Source of the DNA: Wuchereria bancrofti
Taxonomy: Eukaryota > Nematoda > Chromadorea > Rhabditida > Onchocercidae
Assembly: GCA_005281725.1 (NCBI GenBank)
Contig: SSBO01000001.1
Span: 5,626,399-5,690,398 of the forward strand
Direction: 5' to 3'
Length of the DNA: 64,000 nt
Both the position numbers and the translations under genes were made by a program. The notes under the pieces are model-generated. The model was given only the letters and a program-made list of their open reading frames with translations, was not told the DNA's origin and searched no databases. Below are positions 1 through 14,900 of this stretch, one piece after another; the stretch's first letter is position 1, and each line of letters starts with the position of its first letter.

Positions 1-1301
1 CGCTTGCATGGATTTGTTGTATTCGACTGTACTTCCATATTATTTTCGGTTGGATAATTGATAGTTGAACTATATCGATTAATTGAACTAAACAACTCAC
101 TAAATCGTACAGGAGTAAATCCATTCGCAACATAAAGCCAAGTTCATTTTTTTGTTAGCGCATCTTGTCATGGTTGATAAAAGTTCATGTACAAGGTGTA
201 TTATAGGAGGATAATGTGGAATTTAGAAGGCGTTAGCTGGATATTGTGAAAGTGTCTGGAAATGTTTACCAGTGCAATGTGCACCTTAGGGTTTTTTAGC
301 ATATGCGAATAAGAAGTTAGACAGACTACTGGATATTGTAATCTCTAAGACAACTCTAATTTTAGACGAGTTTGGGTCCATCAGGTGGATGGAACTATTT
401 GTGATAGCTTGGCACCGGGAATAACTTATGCAAACACATCAATGGTTTTTGATGAGAAACGGGGAAGAAGGTAGCTTGTCTGTTATATATTTAATTTCGT
501 CGAGATATTTTTTTTTAAAGTAATTTCTTTTTATCATGAAGAAGAATTCACAGAAGAGCCTTTATTCAGTTTCCAAATAATCATTTGAAAGCTCTTTCTT
601 GCAACGAATAATCATTTGAAAGCTCTTTCTTGCAAACTTTAAAAATGCTACTGTTTATTTAGCGAAGTGTTTGAAATTCCGTAATTCCGTATATACGTTA
701 AATTGTATCTTAACCAGAAATTTTATTATCTTTAATTTCTCAGATTTGTTAAAATTAAGCCATACTTGTTTATCTTCATTGTCGTCTTGTTGGAGAGTAG
801 ATATGTATTTCATGCAAGCGAGTTAAGAGAATTTTATTGGGTCTAGATTTATATAAATTTTTATGGTTTTTAAAAAATAATAAAGTGTTAATAAAGAAAA
901 TCACTCATCACTTGTATGCATGACCTAGTATGGTATTTTCATTATTATCGTCCAATTACATATAATACCTCCTGACATTTGAAAAGTATGAATTTAAAAA
1001 TCAAATCCCTTGGATTACAATGTGTGCTGTTATTTATTTCCATTTGTATAGAGATCATTATATAAACATCACTGAAAAGCGTAATGTCAAAATATGTAAT
1101 TCTTTTCGTCTTGAAAAAATAATTTTATCTCATTCGATTCCTTTAAAGAAATAAGTTTTCCAGCACATTCCCTGACCAGCTAAATCCTTCTTTGTTCCGA
1201 GTTTTTATGCTTTGTGGATCATGGCATACTTCTATGGTATATCATCTTTCCTCTCTCTTAGAATTCATAAGAACTGATTGTAGCTAGCTAGATTGCTGAA
1301 G
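1..1301. other. gene-free upstream stretch
   Basis: No exon chain, tRNA or long open frame is supported on either strand. The only clear structure is the short tandem duplication listed separately. The last few hundred bases should hold the promoter of the glomulin-like gene. A TAG acceptor-like site at about 1290, shortly before its ATG, could be a trans-splice site, but no spliced leader can be seen from genomic sequence. Confidence 0.5.
576..635. repeat. two-copy tandem duplication, 29-bp unit, 31-bp period
   Basis: The unit beginning AATAATCATTTGAAAGC occupies 576-604 and recurs unchanged at 607-635 after a two-base spacer. The copies are identical, so the duplication is recent. It lies upstream of the glomulin-like gene and has no visible coding role. 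Confidence 0.9.
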
Positions 1302-4300
1302 ATGGCTCTGCCGGGACTAGAAAGTTTACTTATGTATCTGATTGTACCGGAAGATCAGACAGTTTATGCATCTTCTGACGACGAGGGGTTAGTGCTAATA
1401 TAGGTTTGGTCTTTTCTGTTTGCTGAAATGAATTTTAGCCTGCTGTTGTATATGTTCAGGATCAGGTACATACGCTTGCTTTTCAGGAAAGTATAAAGTA
1501 TGCAGCAAAATTGTTGCATAAATTATTTATAAACAATAAGACAAGTGATTTAGTCCTTCGTTTAGCCGTTATCCTTATTTGCCTTCATGTTCTGGTCCTT
1601 ATTCTGGTGGTTCCATCTTTCAAAATTTTAAAGGATGTCATATCTGATAGTTGCTTGAGTTAACGAATCGTTGTTAGAAGTGAGCCTTTAAAGTGATAGA
1701 TTAGCAAAGTTGTCCATAATTATAGTTCTCTTATAGAGAGGCAAGAGAAGATCAAAATGGTTGGACAGGTAAAGAATTTCTTGAAGAGATTCTCCATCGG
1801 TTGACGGGTAAGAAATACGATGAAGTACATGGTCTCGTAATTGCTGCAGCCGACCATGCTATTGTAGATGTTTATCGAGAATTGTTTCAAGCAGTCATCG
1901 ACGAATATGACAAAGATTTCGTTGAAAGTGGTATTTCCGATCCAGTCCTGGAAAATGTTTTGATATTGCTGAAATCATATGGAACTACGAAGGATAAGTA
2001 AATATGAAATTAGTTTTGTTAGACGAATTTAAAAAAAATTTAGAAAATTAGTTAAATAGAAGGTGCTCATAATAGTTGTTTGCGTTCATCGACCACTCAA
2101 CATATGCGTATGCATGGCATAAAAATCAGGATGTTTTCTAGATTTAAGTTAAGTTCGTTTTGCATGCACTGTAATCAGTTTCAAAAAAGTTATTTTGCAA
2201 TGTTTATATATTGATAACATATTTTAGACTAGCTATTTTACTTGAATGCTCTAATGGGGTTAATTCATGGAAGGCATTTATGATGCTTGGATGCTTTGTG
2301 GAAGAAATAATACCGGAGATGAAGGATCTCAACGAACAGTAATTTTTTTTTTTCTTAAAGGATTTTTGTGGGTTATTAACTTCATACGTTTGCATGATAG
2401 CATTCTTTTCATCCCAATATTATTTAGCTTTACCTCCTAATCGAATGATATTTTGATTCAGTTTTCCCTGTTCTTTGCTTAAAGAAAGTTTACTGCCCCA
2501 TTCATATTATGCTCTTCCATTTAATTGTTTGAACTATGTGGAATCATAATTTCTTAAATAAATTGTGCTGAATAACTGCTAATAAACTAAATAATTTGAA
2601 AATCGAAGATAATCACAGTTAGATTAGAGCTCGCACATCTTTTACATAAATTCAAGTCTTTTTTCCACATTTAGTTTCATTCGCGACATCAGGGAAGTTT
2701 ATGTTCCATCATGGGTTGAACGATTCGAGAAAAATGTCGTGTTGAATCATCCAGACAATCAAATAAACAGAGAATATTTTTCGAATCTAGAGGCCGATTA
2801 TTTGAATGAGAACTACAGTCCGGCACTGCCAGATGCATCTTCTGACCTTTTTTTAGCGGCTGTTTTTATGTTTTTACGAATTTTTACGTAAGTTTTCAAC
2901 TGCTTACTTTTGCAGAACTCGAAGATTTCGGGTCATGTACAGCTTTACCAATTATTATTATTGAACAGACTGTTTTATGTTTTATCATTTTATATCAATA
3001 CACTTATTCTATTTTGGTATTTCTTTGTTAGCAAAATAATTGTTAATTATATCATTTGCTCGATAATTCCTGTTTACATAGTTTATCAATGAGCAAAAAT
3101 TACGAACTATTGGATGAACTGTTCGATAAAGTGTTGTCATGTACGCATATCCAAAGTCATTATATGGAAGCATTTATTATGAAATTGGATGAAATTTACA
3201 AATTTTCTAACCGGCAACTACCACTCAATACACTTATTTTAGTTAATTCTTTGAAGTAAGTGTTTTGCAAAAGTTGTGACACTCAAGATAAATGATCAGT
3301 CGTAGCAATTCTTGTAATCGTTTTCATTATCTTTCGTGCCGAATTTAACTCTGAAACTTTAGAGATTCAGATTTCTGTATTGCTTCTGATAACTAATTTC
3401 AAATGTACACTTTCCCTTTTCTCTGTCACTGTAATAAGTAAGAACTGTGAGAATAAGAAAATAAAAAATATTAGATCTGTCAGAATAACAAATTTTGTGT
3501 CTTAGATAAGTCTAGATAGAGGTCGATTTTCAGGTCAAAGTTTTATTCACTTCCACAAGTATTTTCACCTGAATATTATCTGAAACTTGCTCTTGGTCCA
3601 CTTTGCTATTCGCTGCATATTTCAACTTCAAATATGTTCAACATTGGTTACGTAGTATTAGTACTGCGAAATTGTTTGGTTTCTATCGAAAATGAGTCAA
3701 TAGGACGAAACCAGTGGACGTTCTTCTTAGTATGGTTTAAGAAATTTCTTACGAGCTTATTTTGATATATATATATATTTTTTGATAAGTTTCAATGTTG
3801 AAAGTGTCCAGTTATTATGCGTAGGCCTCGAAGATCTTGAAAAATACACATTCTTATTCTTAGTTTTGGGAGGTGAGAGGCATAAATATGTCGTTAAGAA
3901 AAGGTAGTAGGATAATATCTTCTCGAATTCCATTTGTTCAGTTATTTTTGATTTTTGATTGCAGGAATTTCTCGCTAATTTCTTAATATGCTGTGAGGAA
4001 TCCACCTTATGTAGAGTGCGGGTGGTATGCATGGATACTTTCAAACTGTTTTTGTTGAAATTTGAACCGGTAGCACAAGTACTTGTCATCCGAAAGTTGT
4101 TCGACATGATTCGAAAGGACGAAATACAGTGAGTTATTCTTCGCAAACCAGAAATATGACATATGATTCAAAAAACGGAAAACAAAACTATAAAAAATAT
4201 GCATCATACTTTATGTGAAATTATCATACATCGTAAATTAAGGAAAATAAGAACTATTACCATTCTTGTTTTTTTTTTTGTTTCTGAATTCTTATTAGAT

Positions 4301-5780
4301 TTCAAAATACTACAATTGTGTAATTTTCAATGAAAATTTCTTTAATGTTCGGCATCATTCTTATCACTGTTCCCTTTCAGGAGGAAAAATCTTCACAAAA
4401 TCAACATTTATGATGAAAAGTCGTAAGTTAAAAAAAATGAAATCTTCGATTCTGTTTTTTTTTTTCTTTTTTCAATTTTGCAGAGTTACACGAAGAGGAT
4501 AGGACTTCTTATTTATTTATTTTTTGAAGTGATAAGTCATTTCGTTGTAGCTGGTTGGAGAAAGCTGCAATTGAACATTTTTGGCATTCCTCCTTTTATT
4601 TGATACCATAAAAGAATAATCAACATGTGATTCACACAATTGATGCGCCGGTTTTATTTAAAAACCAAGCGATGTTCGAAATTGAACAAGCAAATAAACA
4701 TCTGAAATCATGAAAATTATAGCTTTTAAAACTGTCGCTTTATTTCAGATTAAAATTCGAGGCACAACTTCTTGCATGGATTATTGATTTGTTCCGTTCC
4801 AAGCTTAATTATGAGGTGTTTCGTAGAGAACTTGGTTTTTTCTGGGGTGATATGGTCAGTATACGTTATTCATATCTCAGCGACGGATTGCAGTACTATT
4901 TGTCTGTTTTCATATTTGCTCAGGAATTGGCTCTTCGTAGAATGAATCCGGAATTGATATTAAATATTTATAAACATTTTCTTCAACCTCTACAGGTGTC
5001 GTGATATTTTTTGATTATTGAAAAATTCTTTTATCGAAGTTTTTACGATAAAGTTAGCATTCTCGGTTTAAAATATTAAGTAGGGTCTTATTTAATTTTT
5101 GATGCAAAAATTTAAAGATGCTCCATTTCTAGACTTCTAGGCTTTTTTATTTTTGTTTTATTCCAATTTTTTTTTTCTGATGATAAAGTGTTAATCACGC
5201 TGGTCCTTCATGGAAAGAAAAGATCCGATTTTATTCAGGTTACTTCTCCCAATTTTAAGCGGTTCTTTAAATCAACATTATTGAGCTGATTATTTGTGAC
5301 TATTTAGAATATTAAGTATCCACAGCATTTGGAGTTTTTATTTCAAATTAATTCGAACTGTATTTGAAAGCTGCTATAGTTTTATTAATTCCTTAATAAA
5401 ATTCAGAGAACAAAAACATTGTAACAACTTATTGGTTTTCAATTCTTCATTAGTAAGCAGTTTTTGAATCTCATTTCGCTGCTGATAATCCTTATCGATA
5501 TTAATTTATTGATCATCAGATATCCACTGTTTTAGAAATAATTATCCAAATTTTTTTGTAGTCGCAAATATCAGATTGGACAGAGTTGGTGAAAGTCGAA
5601 CAACGACAGATAAATCATGGAAGCCTTGAGGTACCCGCCAACCGGTCTGTTAATATGGAGCGTTTAGAAATGGAAACCCGTCGACAACAAAATATCCAGT
5701 CACTACCACTGCTCCAGTTTCAGTATTCACAAACTTTAAATTTTGCTGAAACTTTTCTGCGTAGTGCACACATGCTGTGA
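1302..5780 (+). CDS. glomulin-like protein (Kinetochor_Ybp2/glomulin family)
   Basis: Eleven exons join in phase: 1302-1387, 1737-1997, 2228-2338, 2675-2887, 3082-3255, 3534-3729, 3965-4128, 4381-4422, 4749-4854, 4924-4995 and 5562-5780. They give about 545 residues against 594 in human glomulin. The protein looks all-helical (ARM/HEAT style). Resemblance to glomulin is collinear in the second half: a segment starting SPEYYLKLALGP, then helices around RNCLVSIENES, then AQLLAWIIDLF, then KHFLQPLQ, and a last helix near LQFQYSQTLNFAETFL. In vertebrates glomulin binds RBX1 and restrains cullin-RING ubiquitin ligases. That role is carried over by family only. No signal peptide or membrane segment is visible. 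The start is the first ATG of the open chain. An AATAAA at 5876 fits the 3' end. Family assignment is by remembered similarity and is moderate; the exon chain is firmer. Confidence 0.65.
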
Positions 5781-5875
5781 CCGATGAATCTTGTGATTCA
5801 TCGATTATATGTTGAAACTTGTTCTACAGTCCAAATTTCTGATCAGTTTTGCAATATGCTTTTGGATCCTGAAGA

Positions 5876-5881
5876 AATAAA
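5876..5881 (+). terminator. polyadenylation signal AATAAA
   Basis: A canonical AATAAA lies 96 bp after the stop codon of the glomulin-like gene, a normal distance for a nematode 3' UTR. Confidence 0.6.
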
Positions 5882-8800
5882 AGTTTCAGTTTGTTATCCA
5901 TTTCCTATAAATTCGACGAAAACTGTATCAAATCTCAGAATAATTTTTTAGAAACGTTTCTGCCAAAAACATTTTTCATTACATTTTATATTATCTGGTT
6001 TTTCTTAATCATACACAGCATCTGTGAAATTTGAGTCCTAAATGAAGGACATCATAGTTTAGCGAACGAAGATTTGTGAAGAGTCTATGTTTGATACACC
6101 AATATGGCATAGACAAGTCCTGTTGCAAGAGACAGAATGGAAGGTCACATTGGATTATGGCACAGTTTTTAATACGTTGTATTTTCTTAATGAGATACAT
6201 CCTAATACGTTCTCAAAAACGGTAGCTGGACTATGCGTGGTATGTTTCCATATCTTCGATTTTCCAGAGTGATCGTCGATGTGTCCCTAGGCGAAGAGAC
6301 TGTTTCAGATAGTCTTCGTACCTTTTTTTGAGAGGACAAGATCTTAGGGAGATGACACTCTTCCATCCCAAAATTGAAGTTACTGTTAGAACAATGGACA
6401 GAAAGATAGTTGAAATGATTACTTTGTTCCATTACATCTCACTATCCCTTTCTTCTTTATCTCTCCTCGCAATCTGTTTGTGGAATAGAACTAAATGTTG
6501 TTTATATTTATCCTCTTTTTCGTTTTCCTATATGAAAAAACTTCATACCAGAAGCGGAATTTTATATAACTTCTATTTCAAACTCTAGACTAAGTTAAAT
6601 CATCATTTAAATCAATAAGCTAATCAAATAGAGTCACAACAATAATTGGTTTTGATAAGGTTCGTTTGTTTTAATCTACGATTAAGACAATTTTATATTT
6701 CGCCTTTAAGCTTTCCAACCAGTTGAATTGTTCAGGCATCATAAACCGTCTTCGGTGTTTTTCCTGATGAGACGTACGTATCCGTCATGTAGACCATGAT
6801 TTTACTTTTTCGTACGAAGAGCCAGAATTATTGGCATGTGATGGATAACTGTGAAGAATGCAAAGATTATTTATGAAGAAATAAAAATAAAGTTGACAGA
6901 AGCATCAAGCAATATATAAAGTTTGATATGACATTTGTTCAGTTTACTTTTGAGTCGCTTAACACATTTTTTCACATAAATATCAAACTTGATAAATTGT
7001 TAAATTAATTTAATTTTCAGTTTCGCAAGCTATAAAGTTCAGAAATTATAAAATACAATCACACTTCTTATAAATGTGGCAGGCGAAAAAAACCCTGGTT
7101 ACGACATGGCTGACATACCGTAAAAGAAAAAATTAGACCTATATAGACGTAAGTTAAATTCACTATCAACTGGGATTGGACCTAGCAAGCTGCTAGAAAA
7201 TTAAAAGCTCATTGTTTCCTGCCCGTTGCCTCCAAGTGAAGACTAATAGGCTTGCAGTAACTATATAGCTGAGTTCATATTTGGCTTGTATTTGTAAAGC
7301 AAATATCTTTCAACTACATTTTCATATGAAATAAAAAGATCCAACTGATTCGAAAATTTCTCATTTTAATTTATCTTTAATCCATTCTCATTATCGTGAT
7401 GAGTTTCGGATCGATTTTTGTGATTTTACTGGTACATCTTTTAAACTAGAAATGTCCATGTGAATTGGTTTTGCCTTCCCGCTAACAAGTCGGTGTTTTT
7501 TGAGCAGTTTTAGAAAAAATTTGAGCAGTTTTAGAAAAAACTAACCTTGAATTTGAAGAAAAATATTATCCGGCTATTTCATATTATGATTTGAATTGTG
7601 ACATTTGCATAAAACAGTTAATTTTCTGAGTTAGTAATAAAAATTACCATGTCAAATAGCCCGCATATTAAACTTTAATCAAATGTTAAACTAATATCAG
7701 GTGTGTGAAAAATTAGACCTCCATTCGCTACAACGAATTCAATTCAAATTTATGCAATTTTTAGCTGTCGTTTCTTTATACTTTGTCACACTTCCATAAC
7801 ATAAAATTCTAATTACTGATAGCATGTAAATGATGATTAATGGAATTAAGAGAGAAACATTTGAAGAAGTTAAGAATATTTCAAAAAAAATAAATAAAAT
7901 TCATACAAACGTGTAGCATATAGCTGACAACTGAAAGATCTGTTCTTACATTATTATATTTCACTTGAACATACTTTCCTTTACTTTAAAATTTCAAATT
8001 AAAAAAAAACCTATTTTCACTAGGTTTTTTTAGCAGCAATAATTCTAAAACAGGAAGTTTAAATTATCCTACAGTTATATTATAACAAGATTCTGCTGAA
8101 CTAACGAGGAGAGACAAGATTAATCTCGAAAATGACAAGACTAATTATTAAAAAAAATCATAAAAATGAGGGGCAATTTATTTTAACCAAATCTTCAAAT
8201 CCAATTCGCAAATAAGCGGTTATTCAGTAATCATCAAATAAGACATGTGCACTTTTGTCACAAGAATAACAGCACCGTTAGGCCTGAAGCTTAAAGATTT
8301 CCATGAATTTCATGATCACAACTTGATTATGTATGTCATTATTGTTGTTTAATATTAATACTATTTGTCATGAAAAATAGCTTTATTAATTGCCTTTTCT
8401 TCCCTTTCGCAGCTCAAAATTTTGTTTCTACCAAAACAAAGACGGAATTTTTGATTTTAGTTTAAATTTTGGATTTGATAGAAATCGCATTTCATAATCG
8501 AGTTTATTTATTTATGATAAACCCTTTAAATGTTGCCTTCCACAGATTTCTGACAGAAAATTAGTCCAGGAAATACAGAAAAAATTGTAACTTGATTTTT
8601 CAGCATTCTAAAAACCAAGTGAGATAATAACAAAAATTAAATAAACTTTAGATTAAACAATACCATGAAGAGGTCCTTTAAAGGATGTTAGTTCTAATGC
8701 ATTCTGGTTTAGGCAATGTTTAAGTAAATATATTTATTTATTTATTATGATTAAATATCTTATTCCATTATTTTGTCACTTAAATCGATACTTGCGTTCA

Positions 8801-8918
8801 CTAATCCAACCACTATGATTGTTTTGGATTTTACTTCTGATCCTTGAAATGATAGTTTGGCATTCGCTGGTGTAAATCCAGGCTTACTAATTCTTAATTT
8901 AAGAAAATAGCTTTGATT
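5882..8918. other. intergenic, no supported gene
   Basis: AT-rich sequence with several short open frames on both strands around 6.0-6.6 kb. They overlap each other and have no splice partners, so none is called. It contains the 21-bp duplication listed separately. The last few hundred bases should carry the promoter of the gene starting at 8919. Confidence 0.4.
7499..7540. repeat. two-copy tandem repeat, 21-bp unit
   Basis: The unit TTTGAGCAGTTTTAGAAAAA plus one further A occurs at 7499-7519 and again, identical, at 7520-7540. It is intergenic with no visible function. Confidence 0.9.
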
Positions 8919-11900
8919 ATGTCATTAAGAAGAGCCATAGATTCGTTTAGCAACGCAGAGCATCAATTCGATAGTGAAGATCAGTGGATAACGATAGAAA
9001 AATCGTCCGCTGATCCTTGTCGTTTGATATCAGGTCAGTTTGACAAATCTTAATTGTACTAGACTGCTATCATCTCTTTTTTCTAAAATTTTTGAGAGAG
9101 AAAAAAGAAAAACAAGCCATTGATGTGCAAAAGTTATCAGTAAAGAAAATCTGTATGCTTTCAAACAAAACTCATTACGTTACAAGAAGGAGAATTAGCA
9201 GCGGAACCGAAACTCGAATATTAATCACAATTTGCTTTTTTTATTGAATTCATGGATTGTATAGAAAAGTCTGTGAAATTGTTCAACGTAAATAGTAAAT
9301 AGTCGATTGGGCATTCAAATTTCGTTAAGATCAAAAAACCAAACCAACGCGATAACTAGAAATACTCGTACTTTCATCGCCGTTTGTTATAAGGACCACA
9401 TCAAGTGTCTCTTCTTCAGTGATTGCTAAAACATCGTTTAAAGTATCTGCCTTCTAATTAATAATAATGTTGAGTGATATTTATTTTTCTTTTCTGTGGA
9501 TGTAAAAACAAAATTTAGTCCTAAGAAGAAAATCTTCTGAAACTTTGATATGCTGAAAGATTTTGAAGGGACGACTCGAAATCATACAATTTCTTCATCT
9601 TTAGTAGTAAAATAAATGAAAGCTAGTCAAACATGATTTTCATTAATTAGTAAAACTGTATAAAAACTAAGTATGTAATTCGCAACTTACTACTAGAGAG
9701 GGAGTTTCTATAATAATATATTTATTAGTGGTATGCAACTTAACCAAAGCAAGGACATTTAGATGAAGCAGTAGTAGTTTTTTTTTGTATTCGAAATTTA
9801 TTTCTTGGACATATCCTCATTCAATAGCTGCAAACTTTGGAATCGTTTTTAATTAATTCGTATTTTTAGTTTTGAAGATATCCAATATTTGTGCCGCTAT
9901 CTTTTTACAGAATTACTGTTCATCAAACAATTTGTATTTCAAACACTCCTTAGATGTAGTGTATAATTCTTTTTTGAAATCTGCAGTGTTCAGCATTAAT
10001 TTTAAAATGCTTTCGCAAGTTTCAATAATTTTTGTCATCGCTGAAAATTCTAGCTCAAGGGCTTTTCATTTACCAAAAGGAAAAACGAAATAAGGTATGG
10101 TGAAAGGATAGTTTGTCAACGAATTTCTTTTTTGTTTTATTTTACGAAATTGGTACAAAATGTGCAATACTGGGGAGAAAATCAGTGTAGAAGCAGCCTA
10201 TCAAAGTTTAATAGTTGAATATTTTTCCAATTGCATGCGATTAATCGCGACTGGTATATAAATATCAGTATGGTGTATGTATTAAACTTTTGTATTAAAA
10301 CTTTTTAATAGATGTATTAAACCTTTAGTTAAACTTTTGTGACAGCATAATTCGCATTTTATTCCACGAGCCAAGTATTTGTTGTGTAGAAAATCATTCA
10401 AGGAAATCGATCACAGATTCTGCCTTTAAGAACTGAATTTCTGATTTTGAAATCAGCTATTGGTCCAGAAGGCTTCATTTAAAATCTTTCAAATTGGATT
10501 TTATAAACAAATTGATATTTAAGCGGAAACCGAAATTCCAAAATATCGCAGACGGTGAATCCTTAATTGTTTGAAAAAATCTTTAAATGAGTTGTCGAAA
10601 CATCAGCACTTATTTGAACATACATTTCGTTTCGATCGTCTTTTAATTAAACATAATACGTATCAAAATATTTGAACATTATACGAAACTCAGCAAGTAG
10701 ATTAATGCAAAAAAAGTGTGGTGTTGTAGACCAGATTAATTTATTAGTCTGGATGACAACGGCTTCTTTCGCTTTTGAATGATTTCGTTCAAATTCTGCA
10801 GAAAATATTTCTTCTCAAGTTGTCATTTTAAAGCTAATATAAAATCTGGTGATCGAAATTATGATTGGAACAGTAACTGTGTTGTGTGCGCATATGCGTC
10901 GCTAGTTTGTGACCGCAACATAATTAGCATAAAGGTGGTAATGTTAGCCTGGGAGGAAGACTGAAGCTACGGAAGGATCATTCCTTCTTTTAAAAAACTT
11001 TTCACCCGCCTTATTCTTTCTTTTTCATCCCTTTCATGCAACTGTACAAAACCTTTGTCCTTTAAAAAAGTTTTTTTTTATTAGTTAACTAACGAAGCCA
11101 GTTATGACTGGAGTTAATTAACGAAACCAATTATGACATCATTGAGTGTTAGAAGTTAGAATTTTCAGGATCAGATGTTAGTAAAGTTGAAAGGTGATTA
11201 CATTTACATTCGAAAATATTGGTGATGACTGGAAAATCAGAAACTTTATTAGCATTTTTTCGAAAACATAACTTACCGAGAGGAAATATTCTGAATAAAC
11301 GTCCGTTCTCTGTGCATGAATATGTGTTAGGATTATTTTATTTAACTTTCTAACACAATCTTTTTTCCAAAACTTTAGTATATGCATGTTTTGAAAGTTC
11401 TCAATTATCTCTTAGACATAACTTTTCATTAAAAACTTGAAAATGAGACGAGAAATATTGTATGAAAACAAAGTGTGTGGAAAAAAATGTCCTGAACGAT
11501 TTTGCTGTTGAATGCTTTTATTTTCTGTGCAGTGGCATTCTTTTTGGGAAGATTCAGATGCTTTCGTCATTGGAACTTTATTTGGGATTTTACAGAAAAA
11601 AGCTATTTAAGAAGTAAAATTTAATAATTGATGATAAAGAGAGTAAGAGGCAAAATAGTAGTATGTTAGCGAGAATAATTATCGATTTGTAAAGATATGG
11701 GTAGATAATCCACCGAAAGATATGAATAGGATATATAAAGAACTCAAATAAAGATCATAAAATTCACTATCGTGTTTATACCTTTATGTTTGCAAGACGA
11801 ATTTGCTGAATAGGTTAACTTGCAACGTGCGGATCAATATTTTTAAAATCAGTTAAAAGATAAAAGTGATCAGTTAGAACTGATATCATTTCACAAAGGA

Positions 11901-14900
11901 CGTGTTTTTTTCAAAATCGCATTAATCAAAGCATGATTTTTAAGTATATAAAAATTGGATAGAGTAACAAGGGCAATAAAAGAAAGGAGGAAATCGTATC
12001 TTTCTGTGATTACTTCAAAAACCTTGCTCTTTGAAAAATGAACGTGGTTCATGGCATTGCCATAAACACAACAAAAAGTAAATTCCATTCGATAAAGTAT
12101 GTTACGTGTGTCACTGATAACGTTTAGCGTTGAGTATTGCTGACTGCTATCGTGATGTCGGTGGAATGGCGGTATCCGTTATGCATTCACATTCCAATTT
12201 GTCATCACAAATACCATAGCAAAGGTTTCAGCTATCAATATTAATAGTTAAAAAACATGTTACTGTCGATCAAAATCTGAACTTTATTCTGTTTACTCCC
12301 TACATTCCCTGCCTGTATTAGTGAATAAATATTTCAGTATGTCACATCACTGATATTCCATTACGCGATTTACCATAAGCTTTCTTTTAAATATACTCAT
12401 TTAAACATTTTGGTACATTCATTTCCATTCTGGTTAATAGATGGTCAACTTATCTGGAATATTAAAAATGCAATTTTGTTAAGAATGCGATTTTTTTCTT
12501 TAAGAATTGTTTTAGTAAGACTGAGAACTGAAGTGAATATAAGTTTTCTCTCTCGCTTTCCTGTATTTATGCATTCGTGACACTGTATAATGCTGTATTA
12601 ACACCTCTTATGTATTTCCCACATTAGGAATATTGTTTGTACAGCCATATTTTTGGTTGCTTAGTGTAGTGGGCTTCATGGTAATTAATAGTACTACATC
12701 AGTAATCTCGTGATAGTTTTCAAATTAATCTTTCTGATTTCTTCAATCTTCGCAAATTACTTCAGTCTTCTCAATTTTTGCATTTCTGTGTATCTATGAT
12801 TTTGCAAGTTTTATCTAGTAGCACCCATATAATGACTACTTTTCGAATGTTTTTTTTTGAAACAAATCTCTTCTTTATTTCTCATCCATCTGGCATTTCG
12901 CAATATAAGCATATCATTACTACAGAAGGTTTAAATAGACATTTCGAAAATTAACATACATATTTGAGAAAGAAAATGGATATAAAAAAATGTGAAAGCC
13001 ATTAGAGCTATCAAATAAAATGGACGTGACATGTTCGAATCATTTTGTGATACGATAGAAGGCAACTGAATAGTCATCATTTGTAGCCTGATAATTGCAA
13101 TCTTTCAGCAGATGACCATTTTTATTTCATCTTCACACTGTTATGCTCCATTTTTACTACTCACTTCTTAATTACCGATGCTGACATTTGACATTTTCCG
13201 TGTTTTTTCAGGAAATCTAGGTTGCAAGTTCTGTTATCACCATGAAATAGAATGCAGTAGTGAATTAGATGCTATCCCTTTATTTTGTCCTTGCATTCAC
13301 AATTAAACCTTATAAGGCATAAGTCGAGCACACGTTAAAATCTAACAGTAAGGATGATTAGTGAATTCACGTAAAGATATCTTCGGTTGATAGAAAGAAA
13401 AATATCCATCCAATCCTTCTTATTGTTATGTAAGAACGTAAATGATGAGATGGGAGAATTAAAGCCAATAAAGTAGTTAACCACAACATATTTTACATTC
13501 TATTGTGATAGCGCTATTTGCAATAAATATATCATTACGCTAATGCAATTGGCCTTTATGGGACATTCTCATGCGCAATTGATTTGTTCAATATTTTGCA
13601 TTCCATTGATGATTGCAGGAAATGAAATGTGGCGACAAATTTAGCGTTGCGTAATTGTCCACACATTTATTCTAGAAATTTGTCAATCATCATCCTTTAA
13701 TTATTCCCTAATTTCATAAGGAATAGAAAGAGAGGTGTGATTGGGGTAGAGAGGGAAGAAGGTACGAAAAAAAGGAGAAATAATCAGTAATGCGTCTGAT
13801 ATGGGGTGGAAGGTGACAAGTTTAAATTAAACATTCCATCTATTATTCTTGTTATAATGCTTCTTATTGCTAACATAAATAACTATCAAATCATCAAAGA
13901 ATAGGTGAGAAGAAAATTATAAAATTTGCTATCACTGACGACAGTTAAATACTTTATATTGCTTTTCTCTTTCTCACTCTTCCAGAAAAAGTGTCCGCTG
14001 GCACAAATTTAACATCGATAAGGGAGGTTAATGATTTTTATGACTTCTTTTCAGGTTTACTTTTCATTAATTAATGAATAAACAACTTTAAATTTTTTGC
14101 TTAATTTGTCAAATAACAAAAATATTCTTCGAATAGTTTGCGAAGAGCATGAGGTTCCTTCTTTATTAAAAAAACAACTTAAAATTTTCTTGCTTAACGA
14201 CGTCTCTTTACTTTTCTGACAAATACACCAAATTTCAAATTTCATATCATTTACCGTTTTCACTTATTTCTGCTGCATATGAAAAATATATTTTTTACAT
14301 TTGTGATTTGAATTTATTAAGATAACTTATCGTATTAGTAATTTCAAAGTAATTTTATTTATCTGCTATTCCAGTTTCCTTTTAACATTTTGTTTGTTTC
14401 ACACATCCATTAGCTCCGAAGCATTTCTCATTATTGCCCATCATCTTATCACTGTTTACCATCTGCTAGGCTTTTACAACTCATCTAAGCATGCTTATAA
14501 CAACCCTAGCATGCCCAATGAAACCATTTTCATTGAAATTAGTTACAATGTCATTTTTTTTTTTTTTTTTTTGAGAGTTTGAAGTTCTTCCAGTTTAATT
14601 TGAAATGAAAAACATGCGTATATATGCAGTAAAATAAGAAATTGATGAGATGTTTTTACTCCAGATTCGTTAATATTACTATTGTTATCACTATTATTTA
14701 TTATCGTTATTATTACTAATATTTTATTATTATTATTAACCATCATTAATATTAAATCCTTAAGTTATTATTACTATTATTATTAATTATTATTAATTAT
14801 TATTATTATTGTTATTATTATTATTATTACTAATACTAAATTATTAATTTAATGTGTGTTGTTAGCGAGGTATGTAAATCTTCCGATTTTCGAGTCTCAA

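Noticed and set aside
6087..6432. Overlapping open frames on both strands (for example MEQSNHF... on minus, and a readable + stretch after TTTTCCAG at 6269)
   Set aside because: They overlap each other, the possible intron would be only about 30 bp, and no partner exon or family was found.
14664..14838. Possible CRISPR-like or satellite array
   Set aside because: It is a simple imperfect ATT microsatellite without repeat-spacer structure, in a eukaryotic genome.
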